Positions 22,758 to 34,202 of a stretch of DNA of 64,000 nucleotides are shown piece by piece (position 1 is the stretch's first letter; each line of letters starts with the position of its first letter). The stretch comes from Pyxicephalus adspersus. Its lineage: Eukaryota; Chordata; Amphibia; Anura; Pyxicephalidae. The notes beneath the pieces were generated by a model. The model saw nothing but the letters and a program-made list of their open reading frames with translations. It did no database searches and was not told the origin of the DNA. The position numbers and the translations under genes were made by a program. Location of the stretch: NCBI RefSeq assembly GCF_032062135.1, contig NC_092866.1:29292639-29356638 (forward strand), in the 5' to 3' direction.

Positions 22758-24403
22758 TTGAGTCTGATTCATCAAGCCAAATTGGAAGCTCGAGACCTGC
22801 ACGTATTCGTGATCCGGAACCGGAGCCCTAAAATCAATTCATCAACCAAACCCGAGGCACTGGCGTACTCGTGCGGAAGTCAATAACTGAAGCGATCTCT
22901 CTGATGGATATGCGCAGCCCCGGCAGGTTCACATTTGCGAGTTTGCTTTAAACTCACTGTTCCCCTAAAAAGACATTCTTTCCAATGGCTCATTTTAAAA
23001 TGACTTATTTCTTTCCTGTTAGGCAAGAGTAAACCAAGTTCAGCTCCTCCACATAGGCAACTGTCTAAACACTTATGATGCCTGATCAGAGGAGCCGCCT
23101 GGGGTGAATTATTGCGACTTTCCGCAGGCTAAACCTCGGCTTTGCCATTGAACTATATTTTCCCACAAAAGTCACAAGCACACACACATTCTTGTTTGCT
23201 TCTATAGATATAAATGCATATATAATATATATAGTTATATAATAGTTATTGATATATATGTAATATATATATATAGTTGTAATTACTATAGTTATTATAA
23301 TCCAAAAATCCACAAAAAAAATATATATACATATATATATACATAATTATTGTAGTATATAAATATATATGTATCTAAATGTACATATATCCAAGCAAAC
23401 TTACTTGATTAACCCCCCCCCCCCCCCACAAACCAGTCTAGTTAAAATAATACTAATGAAAATGCATATGTATTTCTATACATTTAGATGTATTTTGACA
23501 TACACACACAAGTGAAATCACTAAATGTTCCTTAACCTCCCTAGCGGTTCATTTCTTTCCGGTTTTATATGTCTAAAAGTACATTGTTTTTCATGAAAAT
23601 TTATTTTACAGTATAATATAATAGTATATTAAAGTTAAGAGTATAATAAAGTTTGAAACACAAAGTAATTTAAAATCAATAAATTGAATACATTTAAAAA
23701 ATCTATATATTTAAAAAAAAAATTAATTTTTTTAAATTAAAAAAAAAATATACACATTATACTCATACTATTCTATATGCTGTAAAATAAGTGTTCTTGA
23801 AAACATTGTACTGATTTTACACATAAAAATCCAATGTATAGCATTCAATACAGTTATTTTGTATTGAATGCAATACAAATGGATTTTGAATTTCCGGCCC
23901 CGCTGGCAACGTACACATGCACTGACGTCACCGGGAACTCCCCGGTGACTCATTGGGTGCAGAAGCAAGAAGAAGAAAGCAGAAAGAAGATGGAGATCGA
24001 TGTGCTGGACGGCACGGGACCCCGGCGGATCAGGTAAGCGCTGTATTTACTAACCTTCCATAGGTGTTCCAACCCCAAGTGTGACTCAGGGTTACCACTT
24101 TTAGCAACTTTTTTCTACCCCGAGTCACACTCGGGGTTACCGCTAGGGGACCGCTAGGGTGCACAGAACAGGTAGCAGGTGTGCGCTAATCATTTGCTAT
24201 CACCTCACCATTGAGTTTAACATCTGCTCCTGAATCGTGCAGCGGAAAATTAATCACCTTAATTGGCATATTCGAGATCTTTGCTCATTTTTGCAGGAAA
24301 CCAGCAGGCAAGTTCACTAGCCCCAACTCGCAGTAATAGAGTTTACCGACCGGTGCTTACGTATGCGCAACGAGCATACGCGCATTTTATTGATAAATCA
24401 GGC
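22758..24403. mobile_element. TIR element interrupting the dispersed repeat
   Basis: The left edge reads TTGAGTCTGATTCATCAA and the right edge, reverse-complemented, reads GGCCTGATTTATCAA, an inverted repeat of about 13-15 bases. The same terminal word (CTGATTTATYAA) ends the small MITEs at 24950, 26441 and 27156, so they are related. The interior has AT-rich low-complexity sequence (23170-23390), a C-run (23412-23428) and a nested piggyBac-type MITE (23532-24158). No transposase is found. Confidence 0.55.
23532..24158. mobile_element. piggyBac-type MITE, copy B
   Basis: It starts TTAACCTCCCTAGCGGTTC and contains the same ATATGTCTAAAAGT word and internal GTATTGAATGCAATAC palindrome as copies A and C. 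Near the right end are CCCCGAGTCACACTCGGGGTTACCGCTAG repeats. The expected terminal GGTTAA is mutated or lost. A donor-like CAGGTAAGC at about 24032 matches the one in copies A and C. Confidence 0.7.
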
Positions 24404-24775
24404 CTCTGTGTCTGAAGTAGGTGGCCATGTCTTGGGCAGAGAAGGTGATGGGGGGGGGGGAGCAGGTGTGGGGTTTAGAAGGGAGTCAATTTTGAGAAGA
24501 GGCTGCATGGGTTGGACACTTGAGAAAAAATGGCAGCGGAGAAATAATTTTGCTTGGTGACAGTGAGTTCAGTGTTAAAGTGTTGTAGTCTAGCTTTGTA
24601 GTCCATGAAGTCAGCATTGAGGCCAGATTTCCTCCACTTGCGCTCAGCTGCATAAACAGTCTTATGTAGATGTTTGGTGTGATTGTTGTAGCAGACTTGG
24701 GGGTAAGCAGGACAGGATAGCTTCCCTCTCTCCTCTCTTTTAACTACTCCCCCTTTAAATGTAAAATTGCAAATG
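24404..24775 (+). repeat. Dispersed repeat, right part
   Basis: Continuation of the repeat at 21895-22757, with the phrases AGTAGGTGGCCATGTCTTGG, GACAGTGAGTTCAGTGTTAAA and CATAAACAGTCTTATGTAGATG. It ends near GCAGGACAGGATAG. Confidence 0.55.
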
Positions 24776-24949
24776 TATATAGGAAATGTATACCTATTCG
24801 TTTTACTACATTTATTTAAATATTTTAAAAGATACGTTTCTATAACCCCTTCCCTTAATGCTCTAGATGTTAGGAATAAAATAAAATTCCTTAATTTGAA
24901 CTAAGATACCCCAATAACAATCCTAATTGTGTAAAATTGGTAAAGCACA

Positions 24950-25176
24950 TTGGGTCTGATTTATTAAAACTCTCCAAGATTGGAGAAGATGCACTTTCAG
25001 TAGTAAACCTGGATGACCCAGCAAACTTGTAATGGATCTGGTCCAGGATAAAAAATATTTGCTGACAAACAGCAAAAGAATTTTAAGAAATTAATTCTGG
25101 AATTTCATGCTCGCCCAGGTTTACCGATGAAAGTGTATCTTCTTCAGTCTTGGTGAGCTGTAATAAATCAGGCCCA
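24950..25176. mobile_element. Small MITE with CTGATTTATTA ends, copy 1
   Basis: It starts CATTGGGTCTGATTTATTA and ends TAATAAATCAGGCCCATTG. Subterminal phrases CTCCAAGATTGGAGAAG and (reversed) CTTCTTCAGTCTTGG extend the terminal inverted repeats. CATTG at both edges may be a target duplication or part of the TIR. Length is about 225 bp. Confidence 0.75.
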
Positions 25177-25204
25177 TTGATCTATTTTAATCTAAGTCTA
25201 AGAT

Positions 25205-25549
25205 CTAAGAATTACCACATTTCTGCCTTTGTTTAATTTTCTTGTACATTTTGTAACACTTTTTGTTGTTCAAATGAAAGGAGGGGTTAGTAATATCCCC
25301 TGAAAATGCTGCACTCATTGGTGCCCCAAAGGATTCCATATCCATACAATCATTTTCATCCAATAATTGCATCAAATTTTTTAACACTTTGAAATCCCCT
25401 GTTTCATATTCTTCAAAATCACAGGCAGAAAAGCTTCTATGAAACATTTCTTGAAAGAAAAGACTAAATAAGTGTATGTCCTTGATAAACTCAAATTTAT
25501 CAAAATTGTCAGAAGGACAAAAACCCAAACTTAATTCTAAAACTTCAAT
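25205..25549 (-). CDS. Candidate 3'-terminal coding exon, unknown protein
   Basis: The minus strand has a good acceptor (TTTGTTTAACTAG) directly before 25549, followed by an open frame of about 115 codons to a stop at 25205. The product is acidic and not low-complexity, with a segment LLDENDCMDMESFGAPMS. I recognise no domain. No AATAAA was found just downstream. An upstream frame at 26892-26694 (ending NKHMNKALEY) looks protein-like too, but its phase does not join this exon directly. It could be the last exon of a host gene, a transposon relic, or chance. Confidence 0.3.
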   Translation of the reverse strand: MEVLELSLGFCPSDNFDKFEFIKDIHLFSLFFQEMFHRSFSACDFEEYETGDFKVLKNLMQLLDENDCMDMESFGAPMSAAFSGDITNPSFHLNNKKCYKMYKKIKQRQKCGNS

Positions 25550-25837
25550 CTAGTTAAACAAAAGTGAGATAAGTTAATAAGGTGCATATTTTTTAATATA
25601 ACTGAATATATAAGCTCCTATATTTGATGATTTGTGTGCAGTTTATGTCAGAAGATTTGTGATAAAGAAGGCAAAGCTTTAAATTTTTGTAAGGTGGAGG
25701 TACTGGTCCTAATAGTGGTAGCAGGTAGCAGACATTTTGTACTAATATATTCATACAGTAATATAGTCAGTAATATAGTCTTGAACGTTTGCTTTATTGA
25801 TCCATGTTTGTGAATCTATTTGTTATATGATACAGTA

Positions 25838-25841
<4 letters not shown>

Positions 25842-25873
<32 letters not shown>

Positions 25874-25881
25874 TATATATA
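25842..25881. repeat. (AT)n microsatellite
   Basis: About 20 AT units. It lies just upstream of the candidate splice acceptor at 25897. Confidence 0.85.
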
Positions 25882-25897
25882 ATTTTTTTCTCTCTAG

Positions 25898-25987
25898 TTT
25901 ATCACATTTTGGAGAAGATTGGATGCCTTTTCCTACCAGGTTCTGCACTGTCCCTCGGTGTTTTTCTCAGCGCAGCTTTTTTAAGTG
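25898..25987 (+). CDS. Candidate internal exon, membrane protein
   Basis: A strong acceptor (TTTTTTTCTCTCTAG) ends at 25897 and a donor GTGAGC begins at 25988, enclosing 90 bp. Read in the frame taking one base from the previous exon, it encodes YHILEKIGCLFLPGSALSLG followed by VFLSAAFLS, a typical transmembrane helix. The frame ends with one base over. The next candidate exon (26196) takes up this phase exactly. It may belong to the transporter-like protein whose last exon is at 37904. The family is not identified. Confidence 0.45.
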
Positions 25988-26195
25988 GTGAGCACTTATA
26001 CTTTTTTCTTGTATCTGTTAAACCACAGATATTTTAGGAGATAGTTCTCTCAATCTTATACAGTGGATACTAAAGAACAGAAAAGTTTATTACTTGAATT
26101 TAATAGGGAGGATTCCAACAAATGTATGCAAAATGTTGTAAAAAAATGTAGCTGTTTACTTCTCTAACTTTGGCCTTCCTGTGCCTTCAATCCAG

Positions 26196-26230
26196 CGGGA
26201 GAACTCTTGCCTCCAAAACTCTGTCTACAG
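26196..26230 (+). CDS. Candidate 35-bp exon following 25898-25987
   Basis: The acceptor has a long pyrimidine tract (TTGGCCTTCCTGTGCCTTCA then ATCCAG) and the donor is ACAG|GTAGGT, both close to consensus. Joined to the preceding exon it continues the frame with AGELLPPKLCLQ and ends in phase 0. Short exons need such strong sites, which supports it, but there is no homology evidence. Confidence 0.35.
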
Positions 26231-26440
26231 GTAGGTCCACTTAAATTGTGATTATGAAGAGCTTGCTTCAAAGTCTAGAATGTTTCTACTATTTATGTTC
26301 TTCACTTAAATATAACTGACCCTTTAACTTTGGAGAATTTGAGACAGAATTTGAACATGAAACATCTAAGTTAGTCCATAATCATCAGCAATGTTCCTAC
26401 CTGTTTTTAAATAGGTTGGGAGCATTTTAAGTTTATTGAT

Positions 26441-26616
26441 TTGGGGCTTAATCATCAGTGAACTTTGGTGATCCAGCAAACCTGGATTGGATGTGGTCCG
26501 GGGCTAACAAATGGCAAATTACTTTTTTTAAAATCTGTTACAGTTTGGTGGATTACAGGTTCACTGGTGAAAGTGTATCTTATCCAGTCTTGGAGAGCTT
26601 TACTAAATCAGGCTAT
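26441..26616. mobile_element. Small MITE with CTGATTTATTA ends, copy 2
   Basis: Diverged copy: starts near GGGGCTTAATCATCAG, has the shared GTGATCCAGCAAACCTGGAT core and ends GAGCTTTACTAAATCAGGC. The left TIR is degraded. Confidence 0.6.
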
Positions 26617-26639
26617 AGAACTATAGAACTAGTTTTCTA

Positions 26640-27150
26640 TCGCCAGAGTTAAGGATTTTGACACCTTTGATACTGTATAAATCTGTGTTTAGTATTCCAG
26701 GGCTTTGTTCATATGTTTGTTAAAAAGGTGCATAACAGCTTCATACCAGTTTCCCTGTTTCTGGTAGCAAAGAAGTAGCACTGTGGACCTGTCTTGAATA
26801 AGAATTCCAACAGGTATTTCAATGATGTGATTTAAATTGCAGCATACCAATGTAGCAGAATCACTACTGGCTCTGCAACTCATCCTAAACACGTTGTGTT
26901 CTACAAGGGAATGCGCTGAATATTTTTCCCACCATTTCTATATTTTCCTGCCTGGAAAAAATGTTTCTAATATAAACTCAGTAATACACATACATCCAGA
27001 GGGCTAGTTTAGGACTAGTGGATTTAGGGCAACTCTTTCATGGTTGCCCCCTCCCTCACCATTTTATTCTTTGGTATTATTGTACAAGCCGGTAGCATCT
27101 GGACTAGGTAACACACAGCACAGTGGTCCACGTACATCAGAATTTGGGAA
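26640..27150. other. Unassigned sequence with a weak minus-strand frame
   Basis: A 66-codon minus-strand frame (26892-26694) contains RSTVLLLCYQKQGNWYEAV, which looks protein-like and begins after an AG. Flanking splice signals are not convincing enough to call an exon. Confidence 0.25.
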
Positions 27151-27155
27151 AGAGA

Positions 27156-27374
27156 CATTGGGCCTGGTTTATTAAAGCTCTCCAAGACTGGAGAAGGTAG
27201 ACTATCACAGGTTAACCTAGGTGAATCAGCAAACCTTGAATAGATTTCCTAAATTAACTTGCTATTATTTGGAGCATATTTTCAATCCTGGATTAGATCC
27301 ATTACAGATTTGCTGGATCACCCAGGTTCTCTCATCATAGTCTATTCTCTCTAGTCTTGGAGAAATCAGGCCGA
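27156..27374. mobile_element. Small MITE with CTGATTTATTA ends, copy 3
   Basis: It starts CATTGGGCCTGGTTTATTAAA and ends GGAGAAATCAGGCCGATTG, with the same internal words as copy 1 (CTCCAAGACTGGAGAAGG; TCACCCAGG). Length is about 220 bp. Confidence 0.75.
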
Positions 27375-28620
27375 TTGTGAACAGGGAAAAAATGTGTAGA
27401 CTGTGTAATGTGCTAAGGTAAAAAATGGGTACATTTTTCTGGATATTTAGTGTGGCTTTAAGGGGCATGATTACTAATATGCACTGTCCATGTACCCACA
27501 AAATACCCCTTAAATACTGTGCTGTGAGAAAATCTAAGCATACACAAACCTGAATGGCCATTTAAAAAGAATACAACAGAACATTGTCTGCACACAGCAC
27601 AGTGAATGTAATTAAACAACATCCACTGGGACAATAAATACTATGCTCAGGACTATGGAATACACAACAAAGTTACAATGTTCTCAAAGGTCAAATTTAT
27701 GTAATGTACTACACAACATATACAACACACTATGTTCTGTATACTCTTCGATCTGTTGGGAATATTACTAATAGAGTACAGTAGTCAGAAACAAATAGCC
27801 CAGCATCAATAAGCGAAACAAATACCCTGCATTGACAACCAGAGGGAGTAATGATGCCTTAATTTTGGTGGATAATAGATATATAAATGACCTTATATGG
27901 GTGTCTTTGATTAAAAAAAAATGCAGTGGAGGTGGGAAAAGCACTGATGTTTGTGGTGTCAAAGAATGGAGAAAGACATTCGGTAATAGAGTGGGTGCAT
28001 GTACATGTCTGGGTGTGGCCCAAAGTACTAAAGATGGTATTTAAACCTTCCTGTGACAGCAGACCCTTGCTATCAATTCTGACCAGTGTGTTTCTGATTC
28101 CTGTTTCTGACCCTGGTCTCCTGACTTGTCTCACCACATTTATCTGCAGCCTATTGTGACCTTCTGCCTATTCATTGACCCCATCTGTCTGCTGCCCAAC
28201 CATGTTTGTCTGTCACATCCTTTGACCAATGGTTTGTCTGCTTGCCACTAGTTTACCTCAGCTTGTTCCACTGACCTTTACTTGAGAGTTTCTTTGCTTT
28301 CCTTGACTGGTGGGTCAATCCCAGGAGCCAGGACCTGTGATCATACACAGTAAATCTTTATTTTACTAGGGTGACTGTCCATCATCCCTTGTATAGTAAG
28401 GTGGGAATATTGTGGGACTATGAGTATTAGGAAAAAACTAAAGAACAACACAAAACATTGGCATATATGGAGTATTTAAAATACAAAAAGCATTGCAGTA
28501 ACGCAACACAACACTTCCAGAGTGCTTGGTGTAAACAGGCCCAAAGTAGTAATGAACTCAGAATTTAAAATAGAAGTAAAAACATTAGTTGTTCCTTCTT
28601 CTGTAAACCGCTAAATAAAT
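27375..28620. other. Unassigned; LTR-like C/T-rich block at 27990-28400
   Basis: 27990-28400 contains repeated phrases such as TTTCTGATTCCTGTTTCTGACC and a TTTAAA near 28040, resembling the C/T-rich leader of frog LTRs and related in style to the solo LTR at 6706. No paired ends were found. The remainder is AT-rich. Confidence 0.3.
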
Positions 28621-29485
28621 TGCCACACTTACGTCTTCCTCACTAAAGCGCAGCCGCCTCTTTCTTGCGCATGCAGGCAGTTCTGACTCTGGGTGTGCCT
28701 CTGTTTCCAAGCTTTATCAATTCCATCCAAGTCGCTGGCCAATCAGAAAATAGCCTCTTAACCAGGGGTGCCCACACTTTTTTGGCTTGCAAGCTACTTT
28801 TAAAATGACCAAGTCAAAATGATTTACCAACAATAAAAACTTGGACTTTAACTCCTGTGCGCAATAGAGTTTATTTTGAAAGGCAGGGCTCCGCGATCTA
28901 CTCGCGTTGCCTTTGCGATCTACCGGTACATCGTGATCTACCTGTTTTGCACCCCTGTTCTTAACCATCCCTGGGTATTTGCAATCTCAAACACTGCACT
29001 CAGTGTTCGTGCAATGTGTCTCCATTGTGCCAAGCCCCTCGTTCAGTTTAGCTGGTTCCTGTTCACCTGGTGCTTAATTCAGTGTTTCCACTGTCCAGCT
29101 CCTGCGTTAACCCCTCATTGTCCAGTCTGTTGGTTCCCAGCCAACTTCCCTGTGCTGTTCCAGTGTTCCTGTCTGTCTCTGAATATCCTTGAGTCACCTG
29201 TGTCTCCTGTGTTCCCTGTGCCTGCAGTCGCCCTTGTCTCACTGGTGTCTGTCTCCTGGATCCCTGGCAATTGACCCCTGACATGTGACCTGACCTCTCT
29301 TGCTTGCTGCCTGCCTCAACCCCGGCCTTCCTTGACTATCCTTCTGCTTTGTGATTTGGTACTGTGTTAAGCCCACCTTGGTGTGCCCAAGGACCACAAC
29401 CTGGCAGTAACCAGCTGTGCAACATCCTCACCATCAGAGGCTCATTTTAGAAATGTTGTATAGTTCTCTCTCTAATTCTGCTGAC
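28621..29485 (+). mobile_element. Second copy of the 6706-7407 LTR family, inverted
   Basis: Read on the plus strand it aligns with the reverse complement of 6706-7407 from TGCCACACTTACGTCTTCCT through GGTTCCTGTTCACCTGGTGC to CATCCTCACCATCAGAGGCTC. An internal deletion follows, then a diverged end. It is interrupted by an hAT MITE at 28763-28957. Target duplications were not visible. Confidence 0.8.
28763..28957. mobile_element. hAT-type MITE with 8-bp target duplication
   Basis: The ends are CAGGGGTG and CACCCCTG, a perfect 8-bp terminal inverted repeat of hAT type. They are flanked by CTCTTAAC (28755-28762) and TTCTTAAC (28958-28965), an 8-bp duplication with one mismatch. It lies inside the LTR copy and so is younger than it. 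Confidence 0.9.
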
Positions 29486-30560
29486 TTCAATGTACATGAA
29501 ACTAAAATTGTTATAACTATGTTGCATTATCACTTTTGAAGTATTATATAGAAGAGAAAACAGAAAGAATGTCTCTTTAGGGCAACAAATGTGTTCAATA
29601 AGGTCAATTATATTGAGGATTTCAAAGCTTTACAGAGCTCAACTAAATGTGATAACACGCAAAAAACGTGCAAACAATCCTAATTCAAAGTATACAAATG
29701 ATCAAAAACAACCTCTAATTAGCAAGATACAAAAAGCAGTATAAAGCAGTATAAACAATATAGTATAATTTACATAAATTCATCATGTGAACAGAAATTG
29801 AAATTATATACTTAATGTACATGTAATCTACATGTATGTAACAAAGGTATAATGGTTATATATACACAGGATTATAAATCAATTATAAATGTACATTTGT
29901 GACTAAATGTACCTGGGTAGTTCATAGGTAATCCTATATCAGTATCTGTATCAGTATTAGTTATGTTATGTGCAAATTTTGATAGGGTGAGTGAAAAAAA
30001 GGTTTCTTTTTTACTTACTTATTAGTAGATCATAGTTGTTGAATATGATGATGGTGATGAAGTTGAGATAGCCTAGGTTTTGAGATACAGAGTTTGAGGG
30101 GGGTAGTGGATTATGGTAGTTAGGATACCTGTTATAATCAAAATTAAATATTTAAAGATATATACCCAGGTGAAAAAGATCTATTCTAAAAAGTATTAAA
30201 GATTATGAACGCTTACTTTAGTAGTGTTTTGCAGGGGAAACAATAGGTACTACTGGTTCTAGGGTAGTAAGAGTTGAATAATCAAACTCCTAAATGATAA
30301 AGGATCCCAAATATTTTCGGATCCTAGGGTGTATATATAGGGAAAAGGCATAGATTAGGATATAGGAACTTGTGAAATTTTCTTGCATCCTGTTCTTTAT
30401 TTGACATTTCTCAATGACACAGAGTGTGTCCTTGCAGACATGTTTCTGTTTGTGTCAGAAATAAACTGACACGCTGGAGTTATTATTATAATATTGTAAG
30501 AAAGATAAAAATAGAACCCCTTGATTATTGAATTCTTCAATAGCTACCACACCCCGAGAA
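29486..30560. other. Unassigned AT-rich sequence
   Basis: No coding block, TIR or named repeat is seen. Confidence 0.3.
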
Positions 30561-30564
30561 ATAT

Positions 30565-31860
30565 AATATTTAAAAGAAAAGTATACTTCCTATTGGGAAA
30601 AAAGAAGCTCCCAAAAGGGGACAATGCATACTGGATAGAGGGGTTTTCAAGGTACCGAATCCCACATTATCGTAAAATCATTTTTTATTTACAAAACCAT
30701 TTAAAATTAATCATATTTCACACAAACAAAACAGAAAGATAATTCAATAAAACAAATCAATAGGCCTATAGATACACTAGACAGGTATTTTTCTACTAAT
30801 GTAATATAGATACAAAGTGTTTGCTCATAAAAGATTTTACTATTAGTAATGGTAAGTACTTGATTATATCACTATCCAAGTTAGGAAGGTGGAAAACAAA
30901 TGGTTAGAGGGTATATTGGAAACTCTACGCGTTTCTCAGATCTGGACTGCTTCTTCAGGGGTTTAGTACCGACCAATTGTTAGTGCTGTTGTATCATCGC
31001 TGAAAATAGTCAAAGTTATTATGTGCATCTGTAACAAAAATACAAAGTTTCCTTCAGATTCAAGACATGCTAATAAGCCTGTTTTCCAGTTGATAAACAT
31101 ATGTCATATATATATATATTTATTTATTTATATATATATATATATAGTACAATAAATTAGATTTTACAAACTATGCTGCACTATGTATAATTGTGCCAGA
31201 ATTTAGTAATTATAATAAATATTTTGAAATAGCACTGGTAAATCACCCACTGATAGTGAATGTCCTCAAAAAAAAAAACATTAAAAAGTAAACGAGTAAA
31301 TGGTAGCTCACATAAACCTTAGGCTGGCAGAGGAACACATTCAAGCAAGGGTTTAAAAGTAACTTCAAAGGCTGAATTAATATTACAAGCAGGTCAATAA
31401 CTTCGCCCTAAAAAATCAATAAACTTTTAAAGTATACATATTGTGAATGGAGTAGAGAAACACAGTGTAATAGATATGGTAGGTTTATTCAGTTTACACC
31501 AATGTATTGAAGTTGAAAATCACTGGTAATGAATTCTATGTAGCATTTGATCATTGATAGTGGTCCAGTTGTAATAGACCTTTACAATGACCCTAAGTAT
31601 GATTTTAAAAGAAACCATTATTAATATAATCCGGAATTGCATCACCAATTTAAAAGAAACAAAGTAAATCCAACATATAACTCACCTGCTTCCAGTGTTA
31701 ATCAACTCTAACCACAAGTGTAACAAAATGCTAGCATTCATATACGTAGCAAACCCCAGGGGGGGCAAGATGCTCCTTCCAGATGGTGAATAAGGTACCA
31801 AATAAAAAATCTTAACTGCCTAAATATGTTTCCGCCTTTCCCAGTAACTCAGTATCAGTC
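30565..31860 (-). repeat. Ribozyme-bearing dispersed repeat, left copy of an inverted pair
   Basis: Long stretches match the reverse complement of 36290-37112, for example CTTCCTATTGGGAAAAAAGA, CAAATGGTTAGAGGGTATAT and the 31650-31710 block CCAGTGTTAATCAACTC. An insertion of roughly 430 bp (about 31205-31640) interrupts this copy. The ribozyme-sense strand is the minus strand. AT-repeats lie at 31102-31146. Confidence 0.8.
30920..30964 (-). ncRNA. Hammerhead ribozyme motif (type I-like)
   Basis: On the minus strand, CTGAAGA (30958-30952) fits the CUGANGA core, and GAAA (30935-30932) fits the second core strand. Stem II pairs CAG with CTG plus a G-A closing pair. Stem III is the short palindrome ACGCGT. 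The H17 position is A (30926). Stem I pairs AAACCC (30964-30959) with GAGTTT (30925-30920) at five of six positions. All core bases are present, so it is a plausible self-cleaving RNA, though the weak stem III may need a dimer. Confidence 0.6.
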
Positions 31861-33104
31861 AAGCAGTTTCAAATGCACAAATTTCATTTTGCACAGTTTC
31901 AATTTGCAAATTCACAGATACTGCGAATAGTGAATAGAGGAGAATACTGCCCATACACTTGATGACCATAGCTATGCCCTGAATCTGTAAGTAGGTAGAG
32001 TTATCTAACATAAAGTAATTTTTAGACAGAATGAATATTAAAAGTTGCAAGATGAATTAATTGAACTCCCATGTTGACACATCTCTTTCAAATAAGAATT
32101 TTCTTATAGTTTGAATACCCAGTTCATTGGGAATACTTGAGTGGAAAGAAAAGAGAAAGACAGGCTTTTTTGGCAAAGTAATTAAAGAAGTATCTAACTT
32201 AATTAATAATTCAAGAGAACAACATAGAAAATAAATAAAATGTAACTGAAACCTAACTCTTACAGAGACCTACTATGCTAGACCAGTATCTAGACATAGT
32301 ACAAATGTACATCATAAATTCCGTATGAAACTTGTATATGGAATTTGATAGTATAAACCGGGCAGTCTCTCGTCTCTTTACCCAAAACATTTAGCCTAAA
32401 AGGCTTCTCTTGGCATAGGAGTGACATGCATGTATTGTACTGGTTCAAAGAAAATAGGATTATACAGATTTAAAATAAATACCAATATGTAGGGGAGATA
32501 TATTTGTCATTGTATATCAGTTGTAGTTATTATAGTTATAGAACAATAATCCTTGTACAAAAGTGGTAATGCTACTTAGAAAGAGTCTGAGAAGATAATG
32601 ATAAAGCTATATATGATGTATATGATAGTTTAAGATTGGTAAGTACTGAGATATGTCTTTTAGTCACATGCATAATTGTGCATAATTAAAGAAAAGAAAC
32701 CTAATTTATCACTGTGGTTCATACACGTGTGTTAGATGAAAGCGAAGGAGATGAAGATGTAGAAACTGCCCAGGTAAGTAATTCCAAAGTAGGTAGCTGA
32801 CATTACAAAATAATTCACACAACCTAAAATTCACCATGTTATGATTATCATAAAGTTCCCTTTTTGGACACATATATTTGACCTACACAAGAAGGTAGAA
32901 TTAATACTACTTTATTTAGAAAAGAAACAGCCAAGAACACTATTTTGCATGTGTCTAGCGGGCATCCTGAAAGTCTCAAATAATGCATCCCCTTCAGACA
33001 ATATTTAGGGCTGAAGTGGAATTGCACTAAAGAAAAAGATTTTGAATATAAATCTAAAGCTCTTAAGGCGAGACTACTTTCAAGAGAATATAGTAAAAGC
33101 CTTC
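31861..33104. other. Unassigned sequence
   Basis: AT-rich. A possible micro-exon at 32736-32773 ends in an excellent donor (CCCAG|GTAAGTA), but its acceptor (GTGTGTTAG) lacks a pyrimidine tract and its phase does not fit the neighbouring candidate exons. Confidence 0.3.
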
Positions 33105-34198
33105 TTAACCTCCTGAGCGGTAACCCCGAGTGTGGCTCGGGTTAAAAAAAAACAACTGAAAGCGATAGCCCCGAGCCTTCTGTGTCCTGAAAAGGACAGA
33201 GAAGATTCTGTCACTAAGGTTAGTGATGTTTGCACTTGGTGCTCGATTGACATTAGTCGAGCTCAGCCAGTGCCCCCAAGACTCCCATTTACTGGGGCAC
33301 CTGGCCTGAAGGTACAGGTGGAACACAACCCCTTGGCGTACCTGGAGTTATTTCTAAATGACAAAGTCATTCAGAAAATAGTTGAGGAAACCAACAGGTA
33401 CGCTGAGCAACAATTAGCTGCTACACACAGGAGGTTTTCCAGAAGCAGAAAATGGGAACCTGTCACCAGAAAGGACATCTGGCTTTTTCTTGGCCTAGTT
33501 ATTCTCCAGGGACTGGTGGGGAAACCCCTGCAGAAGTGGTATTGGTCCACGAATAAACTAATCGCTACACCTTTTTTTGGCACAATCATGTCAGAATATA
33601 GATTTGGCTTGATCATGAAATACTAACATTTTTTCCAATAATTAAACTTTTGATGAAACCACTCATGCTGCACCTAAGCTCAAAAAAAATTGGGAGGTCT
33701 ATCAGATGATTCTAGATAACATGAAAAGCAGCTATGTGCCATAAAGAGAATAAAGTATAGACGAAAGTCTAATGCCCTACAAGGGGAGGCTCAGCTGGGT
33801 GCAATACATAGCATCCAAGAGATCACGGTTTGGTGTGAAATCATTTATGCTGTGCGAATTAGCAACGGGGTATATTTGGAAATCTCTAATATACATTGGG
33901 AAAGGCACAAAATGTAGCCCCAGATTCAGCAGCTATGAAGTGGCAACATCATCTGTCCTGTCACTTATTGAGCCATTGCTCAATCAAGGCTATTGTGTCA
34001 CTGCAGACAATTTTTACAGCTCCCCTGATCTATTTGAGTTTCTCATCCAGCATAAAACAGATGCTTATGGAACTGTTAGAGCTAACCGGCGCAAAATGCC
34101 ATCCATTGCTAAACAGAAGCTCAAGACTGGGAAAATAGTTGCCTGGCAGAAAGGCAAAATGAATGGCACTGCGATGGCGTGACAAGAAGGATGTCTGA
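33105..34198 (+). mobile_element. piggyBac-type transposon, 3'-truncated
   Basis: The left edge is TTAA plus CCTCCTGAGCGGTAACCCCG and a repeated GTGTGGCTCGGGTTA, the same terminal design as the MITEs at 2478, 23532 and 37223. The transposase pseudogene follows at once. The right end is missing: at about 34200 the sequence passes into a fragment of the solo-LTR family. Confidence 0.85.
33180..34198 (+). pseudogene. piggyBac transposase (PGBD4-like), broken
   Basis: The first open segment (to 33623) carries the typical N-terminal blocks LPFTGAPGLK, LFLNDKVIQKIVEETNRYA and RKDIWLFLGLVILQGLV. After a frame break, a segment starting IDES (first catalytic Asp, about 33762) continues with MPYKGRLSWVQYIASKRSRF, FGVKSFMLCELATGY and CVTADNFYSSPDL (second catalytic Asp, about 34010). 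At 34180 a frameshift leads to WRDKKDV, where homology ends. The third catalytic Asp and the Cys-rich C-terminus are missing. It once cut and pasted DNA at TTAA sites and is the best local candidate for the source family of the MITEs. Confidence 0.92.
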
Positions 34199-34202
34199 AC
34201 TT

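Noticed and set aside
26694..26892. Protein-like 66-codon minus-strand frame
   Set aside because: Splice signals are unclear and its phases do not join the exon-like frame at 25549; kept only as a note.
32733..32780. Possible micro-exon ending in an ideal donor
   Set aside because: The acceptor has no pyrimidine tract and the phase fits neither neighbouring candidate exon.
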